A DNA stretch of 64,000 nt from assembly GCF_004369225.1 (NCBI RefSeq), contig NZ_QFFZ01000005.1, forward strand, positions 62,001-126,000. Reading direction: 5' to 3'. Each line of letters starts with the position of its first letter. Within the stretch, counting starts at the first letter, position 1. The notes below the pieces were generated by a model. It saw nothing but the letters and a program-made list of their open reading frames with translations. It ran no database searches and had not been told where the DNA came from. Made by a program: the position numbers and the translations under genes. Source of the DNA: Pelotomaculum propionicicum. GTDB lineage: Bacteria; Bacillota; Desulfotomaculia; Desulfotomaculales; Pelotomaculaceae. This document shows, piece by piece, positions 33,355 to 43,214 of the stretch.

Positions 33355-34389
33355 ATGAAATTTTTCAGTCAAAAGACGTTTACCCCTATTATTTTGATGA
33401 TTCTTGTTCTCTTTTTGGCCAGCCAGACCGGGTGTACGGAAAAGGCAGGCAATCCAACGAATGAGGCCAATCCTGCTACAAGATCCGGAAGTTCTGCCAA
33501 AGATGAAGGAATCAAAGCAGGGAAAATTGTTTTTGTGGACCAGGGAGATATCTGGGTGATGGACTTGGGTAGCGGTGAAAAGAAAAATATCACCTGCTCC
33601 CCGGAAAATGAGACGCGCCCCCGCTGGAGTCCCGATGGTAAAAAAATCGCCTTTACCCGCCAGGAGAGGCTTTTAAATGTTTATATAGTGAATGCTGATG
33701 GGTCCGGCCTCACCCGTTTGACCGGAGGCACCCCCGGTAGTGACTTTGCCCCTGCCTGGTCCCCCGACGGGAAAAAGATCACCTTTCTCTCCAGCCGGGA
33801 CCGGCCTGACAGTAAATTTCCCAATGCCGAAATTTACCTCATGAACCCCGACGGGAGCGTCCAAACCAGGCTGACCGGAGGATTCGAGCTGGAGAACCCC
33901 GACTGCCTGTGGTGGTCTTTTGACGGCAGCCAGATTGCAGTCCATGAAGAGGGAACCGGGGGCGGCACGGGGATCTCCCTTGTTAACGCAGCTACAGGAA
34001 AAGTAGGGAGAATTGAGGCGCTGCGCGAAGCCATGAAAAAAGAGGGGATAAAGTTCAGCTTAATCAATTTTTACCTGTTCAATCCCCGCGACACCAATCT
34101 GATTGCCTGCTCCCTTTATGACATGAGTAAAGGAAAGGGCGACTCGAAGAACGGCGTGTATATATTTGATCAGGGTAGCGGCAGTTTAAAGAAAATCTGC
34201 AGTTATGATGCCGGTGCTCTGGGCTGGCTTAGAGACGGCACGGCCCTGGTATATTTGGAGAAGGGAAGGATCTATTCGATCCAAAAAGACGGGGCCGGGC
34301 CGGTTATGCTTGAGGATCTGACCGTGCAGGGACCCGGTACGGATTACAGCGAGCTTGACCTGTACTGGCCGGGAATGGCTCCCAAGTAA
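33355..34389 (+). CDS. TolB-like beta-propeller lipoprotein
   Basis: 344 residues. Signal peptide with lipobox ASQTGC near residue 25, so membrane-anchored outside the cell. PD40/TolB-type repeats follow (RPRWSPDGKKIAFTRQE; FAPAWSPDGKKITFLSSRD; PDCLWWSFDGSQIAVHE), a partial beta-propeller. Such proteins are usually scaffolds or binding modules. An alternative ATG at 33337 would add six residues before the signal peptide. Confidence 0.82.
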   Translation: MKFFSQKTFTPIILMILVLFLASQTGCTEKAGNPTNEANPATRSGSSAKDEGIKAGKIVFVDQGDIWVMDLGSGEKKNITCSPENETRPRWSPDGKKIAFTRQERLLNVYIVNADGSGLTRLTGGTPGSDFAPAWSPDGKKITFLSSRDRPDSKFPNAEIYLMNPDGSVQTRLTGGFELENPDCLWWSFDGSQIAVHEEGTGGGTGISLVNAATGKVGRIEALREAMKKEGIKFSLINFYLFNPRDTNLIACSLYDMSKGKGDSKNGVYIFDQGSGSLKKICSYDAGALGWLRDGTALVYLEKGRIYSIQKDGAGPVMLEDLTVQGPGTDYSELDLYWPGMAPK

Positions 34390-34456
34390 AAGGGGAGACA
34401 ATGGTGCGGGAACACTCTGGGGTGACAAAAATGTTTTATTAAAAGGAGACTCACTT

Positions 34457-34543
34457 ATGGGGTTTTTCTTTTTTTATATAATTAAGGAGGATAAAGTCGC
34501 TTTTGGTAGAATTAACCTAATAACTTTTCACTGGTTCAAATAA
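34457..34543 (+). CDS. Possible small protein (28 residues)
   Basis: ATG preceded by AAAAGGAG at a suitable distance; the product starts MGFFFFYIIKEDKVAFGRIN and stops at TAA 34543, 13 bases before comEA. The phenylalanine run makes the first part hydrophobic. It could be a leader peptide or chance. Confidence 0.3.
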   Translation: MGFFFFYIIKEDKVAFGRINLITFHWFK

Positions 34544-34556
34544 AGGCGGTGGTGCT

Positions 34557-35198
34557 GTGATCCAGCTTGATCGCAGGCAGCAGTTAATTGTTCTCCTGCT
34601 GGTGGGAGTGATCCTTTTTAGTGGTGGTTACAGGTTAGCCCAGATTAAAGAGAAATCCTCTGAAAAAGTAAAACCGGCGCTGGACTCGGCTGAACAAAAC
34701 AAGGACAAGGAAGTGACTGTTCATGTTTTCGGGGCTGTGGCAAAGCCCGGCGTATACAAAGTATCGCAGGGCGCCAGGGTGATTGACGCGATCAATATGG
34801 CCGGGCCGACCGGTGAGGCGGACCTGGATTCGATAAAACTGGCAGCCAAGGTTACTGACGGGCAGGATATTTCTGTCCCGTCGAAAGCCGGTCTTGACCC
34901 CGCGGCGGTGGGAGTCACTCCGGGCACTTCAACTTCCACCGGTACCGGACGAAATGTTTTTACCGCCCCTGCAGGCGCGAAATCCGGCGCTGCAGCGGCC
35001 AACGGGCTTGTCAATATTAACACCGCCGGCCAGAGTGAACTGGATACCCTGCCGGGCATCGGACCCGCCCTCGCCCAGAGAATTATCCAGTACCGGGAGG
35101 CCAACGGAGCATTTCAATCAATTGAAGACCTAAAGAATGTATCAGGAATTGGCGATAAGAATTTTGAGAATATGAAGGACAAAATCACGGTCAGGTAG
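34557..35198 (+). CDS. comEA: ComEA-type competence DNA receptor
   Basis: 213 residues: N-terminal membrane anchor (LIVLLLVGVILFSGGY), an SLBB domain (VTVHVFGAVAKPGVYKVSQGARVIDAI), a flexible linker and a C-terminal double helix-hairpin-helix (LVNINTAGQSELDTLPGIGPALAQRII...SIEDLKNVSGIG). It binds double-stranded DNA outside the membrane and hands it to ComEC, encoded 0.8 kb downstream with a transglycosylase between. Starts with GTG. Confidence 0.95.
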   Translation: MIQLDRRQQLIVLLLVGVILFSGGYRLAQIKEKSSEKVKPALDSAEQNKDKEVTVHVFGAVAKPGVYKVSQGARVIDAINMAGPTGEADLDSIKLAAKVTDGQDISVPSKAGLDPAAVGVTPGTSTSTGTGRNVFTAPAGAKSGAAAANGLVNINTAGQSELDTLPGIGPALAQRIIQYREANGAFQSIEDLKNVSGIGDKNFENMKDKITVR

Positions 35199-35237
35199 TA
35201 ATAACACAAATATACTTTGATTTTGAGGTATGCTTCC

Positions 35238-35909
35238 ATGGAAATCAACCCTTTGGTAAGAATACTGCTCATGGAGTACCTGACGGAAGCGCAGGGCAAA
35301 GAGAAGAAGACAGGCGGCAAACAGGACGGTGATTTTGCTGTCCTGCTGGCGCTGACCCTGGCTGGCGGCGGAATGAAAATGCCGCCTATAAGCCCCGGGG
35401 CGATTGGCAGCTATGGAACAAAGACTACCCGGTCATCGGCTGGCGCGCAAAACCGGAAAGTTTCAAGCGTGGCGGCGTCCAGCGGGCGTGTGCAAAGCGG
35501 CGGCGTGCGAGGCGGCGCCGCTGCGGCCGGCCTGGAAGGCTTGATTGAGAGTATTGCCGGCAGGTACGGGGTCGACCCGGCGCTGGTGAAGTCTGTGATC
35601 AAGGCTGAGTCAAATTTTGATCCCGGCGCCACGTCGCCCGCGGGAGCCATGGGCCTGATGCAGCTGATGCCGGGCACAGCGGCCTCCCTGGGTGTGCAGA
35701 ACGCTTATGACCCGGTCCAGAACCTGGATGGAGGCGTGCGCTACTTAAAGCAGATGCTGGACCGCTACGGCGGGGATGCCAGCCTGGCCCTGGCCGCGTA
35801 TAACGCTGGCCCGGGAGCGGTAGACCAGGCCGGGGGCATACCCAACTATAGCGAAACAAGAGATTACGTAAGAAAGGTCTTGGCCAACAGGATTGATTTT
35901 ACAGTTTAA
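35238..35909 (+). CDS. Lytic transglycosylase (SLT domain)
   Basis: 223 residues. The C-terminal 125 residues form a Slt70-like domain: [21 protein letters not shown] with catalytic Glu, [31 protein letters not shown] and [13 protein letters not shown]. It cleaves the glycan backbone of peptidoglycan. ATG at 35238 chosen because TGAGGT precedes it. No signal peptide is evident. The N-terminal 100 residues are low-complexity Gly/Ala/Ser. Its place between comEA and comEC suggests a role in opening the wall for DNA uptake, though that is inference. Confidence 0.9.
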   Translation: MEINPLVRILLMEYLTEAQGKEKKTGGKQDGDFAVLLALTLAGGGMKMPPISPGAIGSYGTKTTRSSAGAQNRKVSSVAASSGRVQSGGVRGGAAAAGLEGLIESIAGRYGVDPALVKSVIKAESNFDPGATSPAGAMGLMQLMPGTAASLGVQNAYDPVQNLDGGVRYLKQMLDRYGGDASLALAAYNAGPGAVDQAGGIPNYSETRDYVRKVLANRIDFTV

Positions 35910-35973
35910 AATTGACCTCAAGCATTTCCCGATGGATGAGCTGTCAGTGATTGCGCATTGAAATGGAGTGCCC

Positions 35974-38442
35974 ATGAACAGGCCCCTGGTTATTTTGACA
36001 ATTTGTTTTATCGCCGGTATCCTGGCAGGGGAGTACACCCATCTTAATGCAACCATAGCATTAGCCCTGGCGGCTTTTTCTTTTTTGGCCGCCGCAGCCG
36101 GCCATGTGCTGGGCTGGCGGGAGAACAGGCTGTTAATTTTACTGCTTTTTCTGAGCCTGGGGCTGGGGTTATCCCGCCTGTGGGTGGAAGAGAGCAAGCC
36201 CCCCCTGGTTGACTATGCCGGCCAGCGGGTCGTCCTGGTGGGCTGGGTCTCAGAAGAGCCGGACGTGCGCGCGGACAAAGTCTATTACCTGCTGCAGGCA
36301 CAGGAACTGGTCAGAGGTGAAGAGCGCATCTCTATCTCAGGGACGGTGCGGCTTTCAGTCAAAGAGGCCAGCCAGGTTTTCGCTTACGGGGATTTACTGA
36401 AGATATCCGGCCTGCTCAGCCGCCCTGATCCGGCCGGCAACCCGGGAGCCTTTGACTACAGGACCTACCTGGAGCGCCAGGGCATCATGGTCCAGCTTCT
36501 GGCCCGGGGCGACAGCGCGGTGCAAAAGATCGGCCTGGCCGGCGCAAGCCCCCTGCACAGCATTGCCTTAAAAGTTAAACATAAACTTGCTGACACGGCG
36601 ACGGCTTCTTTGACCACTTCTCAGGCGGCAGTCCTTAACGGCATAATTTTCGGCACCCAGGGGATGATCGACAGGGAAACAAGGAGGACATTTTCCGAAA
36701 CCGGAGTGGTGCATATCCTCAGTGTTTCAGGGCTGCATGTGGGGCTGGTGCTGGGCGGCCTGCTCGGGCTGCTGAGACTGTTGCGGCTGCCGCCGGGCTT
36801 TATTGCCCCTCTGGCCACCCCGCTGCTGGCTTTCTACGTTTTAATGACCGGGCTTAACCCGGCTGTGCTGCGCTCGGCCATCATGGCCCTGCTCCTGATC
36901 TGGGCCCACCACCTTGGCCGTGACCGGGACTGGCCTACCACCCTGGCTCTGGCCGCTCTGCTGATTTTGCTCTGGAACCCGCTGCTGATATATCACCCGG
37001 GCTGCCAGCTTTCGTTTGCCGCAACCTGGGGGATACTATATCTGGGTCCGGTTTTAACCTCCGCCTGCTCCGCATTATTAAAGGGACTGCCGGATAAAAT
37101 GGCGCGGGCGGTCTCACTGGCCCTGGCGGTTCCTCTCGCCGCCCAGTTGGCCACCATACCGCTGGTGGCATGGTACTACAACCTCCTGTCGCCTGTTTCT
37201 ATACCCGCCAACCTGCTGGCAGTCCCGCTGGTGGGTTTAATCATGGGCCTGGGCCTGTTGGCTACAGCCCTGGGCCTGATCTGGCTGCCGCTGGCCTCCC
37301 TGGTTAATGTTGCAACCGGGCTGTCCCTGGATCTTTTCTTGGCTCTGGTGGGCGCCTTCCAGCAGCTGCCGGGCGCGGTGATTTACCTGGCCACCCCGCC
37401 GGTTATTCTAATGGCTGCCTGGTATGCCGGGCTCCTGGCAGCGGTGCGGGCGCGCTCAGCCGGGAGGATAGCCGGGCTGCGGCAGGGCATAGCGGGCTGG
37501 CTGCCGGCGGTGGTCCTGGTTGTGGCGCTGGTCCTGATCTGGTGGCCCTGGTCAGGCGGTCGCTTCCTCACAGTCCATTTCATTGATGTAGGGCAGGGAG
37601 ACAGCGTTCTGGTGCAGACCCCGGGTGGGCATAGTATTCTGATTGACAGCGGCGGCATGACAGGTGAACTTACGACAGGCACCGGTGTGGGCGATCAGGT
37701 TGTGGAGCCGTACCTGCGCAGGTTAGGCGTTAACAGGATTGACGTTTTAATCCTTACCCACCCCCATGAAGATCACTGCGGCGGCGCAGTGTCGCTGGTA
37801 AGGCATTTTCCTGTGCGGCTGGCAGTGGTTTCACCCGCGCTTGAAACGCCGGGCGGCAGTGAGCGGGACAAAAGCAGCGAAGGAGGGACGGTCAGCTCCG
37901 CTTATACAGAGCTGCTTCAGAAAATGCGCGACGATGGTATCCCGGTGCGCTGCGCCGCCGCCGGCGACAACCTCAGGCTGGAAAATGGTATAGAAATTGA
38001 AGTTCTGGCGCCACTGGAAACAGCCGAAGGGACAAAACCCGACCCCAATAACTGCTCGCTGGTATTAAAGCTTTCCTGCGGCGGCAGGTCTTTCGTTTTC
38101 ACCGGTGACGCGGAGTTGGCTGAGCAGAAAGAACTGATTTTGCAGGCGGCGGACTTGAAGACTGACGTTTTGAAAATACCCCACCACGGCAGCCGCTTCT
38201 TGCTGCCTGAGCTGGTCGAGTTGGCGGACCCCGAGGCGGCGGTAATCTCAGTGGGCGCTCACAACACTTTCGGCCACCCGGCCCAATCCACGCTTGAACT
38301 GCTTGAGCGTACAGGCATCAATGTTTACCGGACCGACCGGGACGGTGCTGTAATAGTGCAGACAGACGGGTATAATCTGGAGGTGAGGACAGGTAAGAAA
38401 ACTGGCTGGGATGTTAAGACTATAAATAGGAGTGACTTATAA
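35974..38442 (+). CDS. comEC: ComEC/Rec2 competence DNA channel
   Basis: 822 residues. N-terminal DUF4131-type domain with OB-like region, central competence membrane domain (VVHILSVSGLHVGLVLGGLLGLL, multiple segments, about 220-510), and a C-terminal metallo-beta-lactamase-like domain (FIDVGQGDSVLVQTPGGHSILID; LTHPHEDHCGG; KIPHHGS) that probably degrades the non-transforming strand. ATG at 35974 follows GGAG; a GTG 6 bases earlier is also in frame. With comEA it suggests natural transformation capacity. Confidence 0.96.
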   Translation: MNRPLVILTICFIAGILAGEYTHLNATIALALAAFSFLAAAAGHVLGWRENRLLILLLFLSLGLGLSRLWVEESKPPLVDYAGQRVVLVGWVSEEPDVRADKVYYLLQAQELVRGEERISISGTVRLSVKEASQVFAYGDLLKISGLLSRPDPAGNPGAFDYRTYLERQGIMVQLLARGDSAVQKIGLAGASPLHSIALKVKHKLADTATASLTTSQAAVLNGIIFGTQGMIDRETRRTFSETGVVHILSVSGLHVGLVLGGLLGLLRLLRLPPGFIAPLATPLLAFYVLMTGLNPAVLRSAIMALLLIWAHHLGRDRDWPTTLALAALLILLWNPLLIYHPGCQLSFAATWGILYLGPVLTSACSALLKGLPDKMARAVSLALAVPLAAQLATIPLVAWYYNLLSPVSIPANLLAVPLVGLIMGLGLLATALGLIWLPLASLVNVATGLSLDLFLALVGAFQQLPGAVIYLATPPVILMAAWYAGLLAAVRARSAGRIAGLRQGIAGWLPAVVLVVALVLIWWPWSGGRFLTVHFIDVGQGDSVLVQTPGGHSILIDSGGMTGELTTGTGVGDQVVEPYLRRLGVNRIDVLILTHPHEDHCGGAVSLVRHFPVRLAVVSPALETPGGSERDKSSEGGTVSSAYTELLQKMRDDGIPVRCAAAGDNLRLENGIEIEVLAPLETAEGTKPDPNNCSLVLKLSCGGRSFVFTGDAELAEQKELILQAADLKTDVLKIPHHGSRFLLPELVELADPEAAVISVGAHNTFGHPAQSTLELLERTGINVYRTDRDGAVIVQTDGYNLEVRTGKKTGWDVKTINRSDL

Positions 38443-38443
38443 A

Positions 38444-38785
38444 ATGGCATTTATTCTAGTCCTGCTGGTATTTGGCTCTGCGGTGCTCGCTTTTATGATT
38501 GCCTGGCAGGTCAGGTACGTCCAACCGGAGTTTCTTTCTGTTACCCGTTTCAACCTGTACATGCTGCCCCTGATACTTGCGGCCAATATTGCCCTGGCCA
38601 CTGCTTTTATCCGTGCTAACAGCCTGTTGAAGAACCTCCCCCTGCTGGCGGCGGCCCAGTCCTTTTTTTACTACATGTTTGTAGTGGGTTTTTCCATCCT
38701 CATAGTAGGGGAAAAGATTTCTCTGGGGCGCGCGGCGCTTGGTTTCGGGATGATGGCGGCTGGTGTGTGGGTGCTGAAAAAGTGA
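38444..38785 (+). CDS. Small four-helix membrane protein (EamA/SMR-like)
   Basis: 113 residues with about four hydrophobic segments, ending in GRAALGFGMMAAGVWVLKK, which resembles the last helices of DMT-superfamily (EamA/SMR) transporters. Function unknown; such half-size proteins act as dimers when they transport. It begins right at the comEC stop with AGGAG inside the comEC end, so it is probably co-transcribed. Confidence 0.65.
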   Translation: MAFILVLLVFGSAVLAFMIAWQVRYVQPEFLSVTRFNLYMLPLILAANIALATAFIRANSLLKNLPLLAAAQSFFYYMFVVGFSILIVGEKISLGRAALGFGMMAAGVWVLKK

Positions 38786-39395
38786 TGCCTTGGCCCGAAT
38801 CATGAACTTGAAAAAGAATAAATTCGTATTATATAATTAACATCATTTTTTCGCTAGTGGTATTAATATTGAAGAAAAAGTTTGGTCATGTCCGGCAAAG
38901 GCATGGTCACTTTGTTTTATGCGGGTAAACCTGCAAATGTGATTTAATATTATGAAGATTCATTATCTTTTTTAAAAACGAAATACTTTGACACTTAGAA
39001 GCACTGGGAGAAAACAACCTCGACTATAGCCGCAACCATTTAATCTTCTATTATGCTTTTTAACTTAATAATCTTGTAATTAAAACCAAAATTATTAAGT
39101 TTTTAAGAATAATGATATATTATTAGAGCATTCGTAATTGTATAATTTTAGCAAATTGATGGAATTTTGCAAATATTTAAATAATCTATGTGAAAGCACT
39201 AAAATGCAGAACATAATGAATGTTCAGAAGAAATTAAATAAAAAGTATATAATTAGTTAAAAAAATAATAAAGAAAGGAGTAAAATGTCCTGAAAACCAT
39301 TGTGGAGATGAGGTTCACAAATGGTTTGCGAGAAGGAAAAGTTAAAAGGACTACCTGGAAGATCAAAATAAACCAGAAGGAGAAGATAAGAAACC
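38786..39395 (+). other. AT-rich gene-free stretch upstream of the acetyl-CoA pathway cluster
   Basis: 610 bases, much richer in A+T than its surroundings. Near the 3' end AAAGGAG precedes a two-codon mini-frame (ATG TCC TGA at about 39283). This is followed by an inverted repeat AACCATTGTG/CACAAATGGTT at about 39297-39326, then a second small open frame, then the fhs ribosome binding site. Further upstream ACTTAATAAT/ATTATTAAGT can pair. It looks like a long regulated leader, but it matches no riboswitch that I recognise, including the tetrahydrofolate riboswitch. Confidence 0.45.
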
Positions 39396-41156
39396 ATGCC
39401 CTACGATGCAACTAAATTAAAAGATTATCAAATTGCAGAGTTAGCTGAAAAGAATATGCCAACACCGTCATACTGGCAGGAAAAGCTTGGTTTGGAACAA
39501 GGCGAAGTGATCCCCTACGGGCGGATCTGCAAGCTTGATTTCATGAAAATCATTGACCGCCTTAAAAACAAACCGGACGGCAAATACATAGAAGTTACCG
39601 CTATCACACCCACACCGCTGGGTGAGGGTAAGACCACCACCACCATGGGACTGGTGGAAGGTTTGGGTAAAAGGGGCTTGAACGCAGGCGCCGCCATTCG
39701 CCAGCCATCCGGCGGTCCCACCATGAATATCAAGGGGACGGCTGCCGGCGGCGGCAACGCCCTGGCCATCCCGATGACAGAGTTTTCCCTGGGACTAACC
39801 GGGGATATCAATGATATAATGAATGCACACAACCTGGCCATGGTGGCGCTCAATGCCCGCATGCAGCACGAGCGGAACTATGACGACGCAGAGCTGGCCA
39901 AGCGCGGCTTAAGGCGCCTGGATATCAACCCAACCAACATAGAGATGGGCTGGATTATCGACTTCTGCGCCCAGGGACTGCGCAAGATCATCATGGGTAT
40001 CGGCGGCAAAATGGACGGCTACATGATGGAATCCAAGTTCGGCATTGCCGTCAGCTCCGAGTTGATGGCCATTCTCGCCGTCGCCACCGACTTGAAAGAC
40101 CTGCGGGAGCGGATCGGCAAGATTATAGTTGCTTACGATAAAAAAGGAAACCCCGTCACCACCTCGGACCTGGAAGTCGCGGGCGCCATGACGGCCTTTA
40201 TGAGAAACGCCATCAACCCGACCCTGATGAGCACAGTAGAGTACCAGCCCGTGCTGGTTCACGCCGGACCCTTCGCCAATATCGCCATTGGCCAGTCTTC
40301 CATTATCGCCGACCGCATTGCCCTGAAGATGTTCGACTATAACGTGACCGAGAGCGGTTTTGCCGCGGACATCGGCTTTGAGAAGTTCTGGAACGTAAAA
40401 TGCCGCTTCAGCGGCCTTACCCCCAATGTCTCCGTAATCACCGCCACCATCAGGGCCCTGAAGATGCACGGCGGCGGGCCGAAGGTAGTCCCGGGCCGCC
40501 CCCTGCCGGAAGAATACACCAGGGAAAACCTGGAGCTGCTGGAAAAAGGCATCGCCAACCTGCAGCACCATATTGCCACGGTCAAGAAAGCCGGCATCAA
40601 CCCGGTCGTGTGCATTAACGCTTTCTATACCGACACCAAGGAAGAAATCGCCATGGTGCGCCGCTACGCCGAGCAGGCCGGAGCACGCTGCGCGCTTTCC
40701 GAACACTGGCTGAAGGGCGGAGAAGGCGCCCTCGAGTTGGCGGACGCGGTAGTGGACGCCTGTAACGACAAGGTTGACTTCAAGTTCCTGTACCCGCTGG
40801 AGATGCCGCTGCGGCAGAGAGTGGACGCCATAGCCAGAGAAGTTTACGGGGCCGCCGGAGTGTCCTGGACGCCGGAGGCGGAAGAGAAAGCGAAGCGTTT
40901 CGAATCCGACCCCGCTTTTGCCGGCTTTGCCACTATGATGGTGAAAACCCACTTGAGCCTGACCCATGATCCCACTTTAAAAGGCGTGCCCAAGGACTGG
41001 ATCCTGCCTGTACGCGATGTCCTGGTCTTTGCCGGGGCCAAGTTCCTTTGCCCGATGACCGGCGCCATCAGCCTGATGCCGGGCACAGGCTCCGACCCGG
41101 CTTTCCGGAGAATAGACGTGGATGTGAACACCGGAAAAGTGATGGGGCTTTTCTAA
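39396..41156 (+). CDS. fhs: Formate-tetrahydrofolate ligase
   Basis: Makes 10-formyl-THF from formate, THF and ATP, first THF step of the methyl branch. 586 residues with the P-loop [18 protein letters not shown] near residue 70, [18 protein letters not shown], and TAQ-type region replaced by [16 protein letters not shown]. It is somewhat longer than the usual 555-560 because of an N-terminal extension and insertions. Preceded by AGAAGGAGAAG. First gene of an 18-kb run of pathway genes. Confidence 0.97.
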   Translation: MPYDATKLKDYQIAELAEKNMPTPSYWQEKLGLEQGEVIPYGRICKLDFMKIIDRLKNKPDGKYIEVTAITPTPLGEGKTTTTMGLVEGLGKRGLNAGAAIRQPSGGPTMNIKGTAAGGGNALAIPMTEFSLGLTGDINDIMNAHNLAMVALNARMQHERNYDDAELAKRGLRRLDINPTNIEMGWIIDFCAQGLRKIIMGIGGKMDGYMMESKFGIAVSSELMAILAVATDLKDLRERIGKIIVAYDKKGNPVTTSDLEVAGAMTAFMRNAINPTLMSTVEYQPVLVHAGPFANIAIGQSSIIADRIALKMFDYNVTESGFAADIGFEKFWNVKCRFSGLTPNVSVITATIRALKMHGGGPKVVPGRPLPEEYTRENLELLEKGIANLQHHIATVKKAGINPVVCINAFYTDTKEEIAMVRRYAEQAGARCALSEHWLKGGEGALELADAVVDACNDKVDFKFLYPLEMPLRQRVDAIAREVYGAAGVSWTPEAEEKAKRFESDPAFAGFATMMVKTHLSLTHDPTLKGVPKDWILPVRDVLVFAGAKFLCPMTGAISLMPGTGSDPAFRRIDVDVNTGKVMGLF

Positions 41157-41200
41157 AACATAGATCAGTAACTAACCAGTATTTTGGAGGTAATGTTGGA

Positions 41201-43177
41201 ATGACCGAACTTTTACCGCCATGTACCAATGCCTGTCCCGTCAACACAGACGTGCGCGGCTACCTGGCAGCCATAGCCAGGCGGGACTACAAGGAGGCCT
41301 ACCGCCTGATCCGCGCCAGCAACCCCTTTCCTTCCGTGTGCGCCTGGGTATGTCCTCACCCGTGTGAAGATAACTGCCGCAGGGCTGGTGTGGATGCTCC
41401 CTTATCCATCCGCAGCCTGAAAAGATTTGCGGTCGATGCTGCCGGCGCAAACCGGCAGCCGGACGAACGAGCCCAGCCAACCGGCAAAAAGGTGGCCGTG
41501 GTGGGCGCGGGGCCGGGCGGGCTGACCGCGGCCTACGATTTGGCCCGCCTGGGCCACCAGGCAGTGGTTTACGAAAGAAACCAGTCACTGGGCGGGCACT
41601 TCCTGACCTCACTGCCCACCTACCGCCTGCCGCGGGAAATGCTGCAAAAGGACGTCGAGGAAATCCTGGCGGCGGGGGTGCAGGCCCGCACCGGCATCAA
41701 TGTAGGCCGGGATGTGACCATTGCCAGGCTGAAGGAAGAATATGACGCGGTCATTATCGGGGTAGGGCTTTCGGAAAGCAAGGGACTGCCCCTGCCCGGC
41801 TTTGCAAACCCCGGGGTAATGAAGGCGCTGACCTTTTTACACGAGGCCAACACAGGCGGTAAGCCTGCTATTGGCAGCAGTGTTATTGTCATCGGAGGCG
41901 GCGACGTGGCCATGGATGTGGCGCGTACCGCCGTCAGGCTGGGAGCCGGCGCCGTAACAGTTGTCTGCCTGGAGTTCCGTGACATAATGCCCGCGCATAG
42001 CTGGGAGATCGAAGAAGCCCTGGCCGAGGGGGTAAGCCTCATACCCGGCTACGGGCCGGTGGAGGTTTTGACGGAAGACGGAGCAATTACCGGGCTGAAA
42101 ACCCAAAAGGTAAAATCAGTCTTTGACCAGGAGGGGAGGTTCAACCCCACCTACGAGCCAACCACTTTTCAAACTATTCCATGCGATACGGTAATTCTGG
42201 CCATTGGCCAGGGTGCGGACAACTCATTTTTATACGACAGCGGCCTGGCGGTTAATGCTAGGGGAAGCCTGGAGACAGACAGGAAATACCTGTCCACCAG
42301 CCTGAGCGGTGTCTTTACCTGCGGGGAAGTAGTCACCGGGCCGGGCCCGGCCATTGCCGCGGTAGCTTCGGGGCACCGGGCGGCCGCACTGGTAAATGAC
42401 TATTTAAATGGAAACAAAACAGCAGCATGCGAAAAGGAAACGCAGGCCATAGGCGCTCTTCCTGAAAAAGTGGCGGAGCGGGTGCCCAGGCGCAGCCGGC
42501 AGGAAATGCCGGTGCTGCCCGCGGGCGAGAGAAAGAAAAACTTTAAGCCGTACGAACTGGGCCTGGATGAGGAAGCGGCAGTGCGCGAAGCCGGCCGCTG
42601 CCTTAACTGCGGCCTGGGCGCGCAGGTAATCCCGGAAAAGTGCGCCGCCTGCCTGACCTGCCAGAGAGTATGCCCCTACGACGTGCCGGTGATTGAGGGA
42701 ATGGCCGGCATGCCGGTGGAAGGCTGCCAGGCCTGTGGTATTTGCGCGGCTTTCTGTCCCGGCAATGCCATTACCCTGGAGAACCTTGATGAGAAGGGCG
42801 TGACAAGCGCCATAGCATCTCTTGGCGGCGCTAAATCCCTGGTTGTATTTGCCGAACGCGGCACATGCGCTGATTTAAAAAAGGTTTCCTCCCTTGAAAA
42901 CGTTCTGGTAGTCAGTTTATCCACAGTAAGGGCCCTGCAGCTGCAATGGATCCTGAGCGCGTTTGAAAACGGCGCCGCCGGGGTTGTGGTAGCCGGCTGC
43001 AGGGAGGGTGAATGCCGTTATGCAGGTGGTGACGAACTCCTGAAAAGTTTGATTGGCCGCGCTAAAAACCTGCTGGAGTCGATTGGCTTATCCCCGGGAC
43101 GACTTTATTACTGCCTGCCGGAAGAAGGGGAAGACCCGGCGGGTTTAATAGCGGGTTTTTTAAAAGAGTGTTTATAA
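41201..43177 (+). CDS. Fused flavin/iron-sulfur oxidoreductase (GltD-like + ferredoxin + MvhD-like), MetVF-associated
   Basis: 658 residues from ATG 41201 after TTGGAGG; the frame is open upstream into fhs but that is not coding. Order: a GltD-type 4Fe-4S N-terminus (CTNACPVNTDVRGYLAAI, CPHPCEDNCRR), an FAD Rossmann (VAVVGAGPGGLTAAYDLA), an NAD(P) Rossmann (VIVIGGGDVAMDVARTAVRLGA), two 4Fe-4S motifs (CAACLTCQRVCPYD; CQACGICAAFCPG) and an MvhD-like Cys domain (AGCREGECRY). Placed between fhs and metV-metF, it is a good candidate for the electron partner of methylene-THF reductase, analogous to the HdrABC-MvhD module in Moorella. Confidence 0.88.
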   Translation: MTELLPPCTNACPVNTDVRGYLAAIARRDYKEAYRLIRASNPFPSVCAWVCPHPCEDNCRRAGVDAPLSIRSLKRFAVDAAGANRQPDERAQPTGKKVAVVGAGPGGLTAAYDLARLGHQAVVYERNQSLGGHFLTSLPTYRLPREMLQKDVEEILAAGVQARTGINVGRDVTIARLKEEYDAVIIGVGLSESKGLPLPGFANPGVMKALTFLHEANTGGKPAIGSSVIVIGGGDVAMDVARTAVRLGAGAVTVVCLEFRDIMPAHSWEIEEALAEGVSLIPGYGPVEVLTEDGAITGLKTQKVKSVFDQEGRFNPTYEPTTFQTIPCDTVILAIGQGADNSFLYDSGLAVNARGSLETDRKYLSTSLSGVFTCGEVVTGPGPAIAAVASGHRAAALVNDYLNGNKTAACEKETQAIGALPEKVAERVPRRSRQEMPVLPAGERKKNFKPYELGLDEEAAVREAGRCLNCGLGAQVIPEKCAACLTCQRVCPYDVPVIEGMAGMPVEGCQACGICAAFCPGNAITLENLDEKGVTSAIASLGGAKSLVVFAERGTCADLKKVSSLENVLVVSLSTVRALQLQWILSAFENGAAGVVVAGCREGECRYAGGDELLKSLIGRAKNLLESIGLSPGRLYYCLPEEGEDPAGLIAGFLKECL

Positions 43178-43214
43178 AAGTTAGAAAATATTCTTTTTAA
43201 AGGAGCGAGCAGGC

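Noticed and set aside
39240-39395. Tetrahydrofolate riboswitch before fhs
   Set aside because: No matching core sequence was found; only a simple inverted repeat is visible.
39909-40967. 352-codon antisense ORF over fhs
   Set aside because: Same reason: shadow of a highly conserved, GC-rich gene.
41048-41200. Extended N-terminus of the fused oxidoreductase into fhs
   Set aside because: It overlaps the conserved fhs C-terminus; ATG 41201 follows TTGGAGG and starts at the family's first motif.
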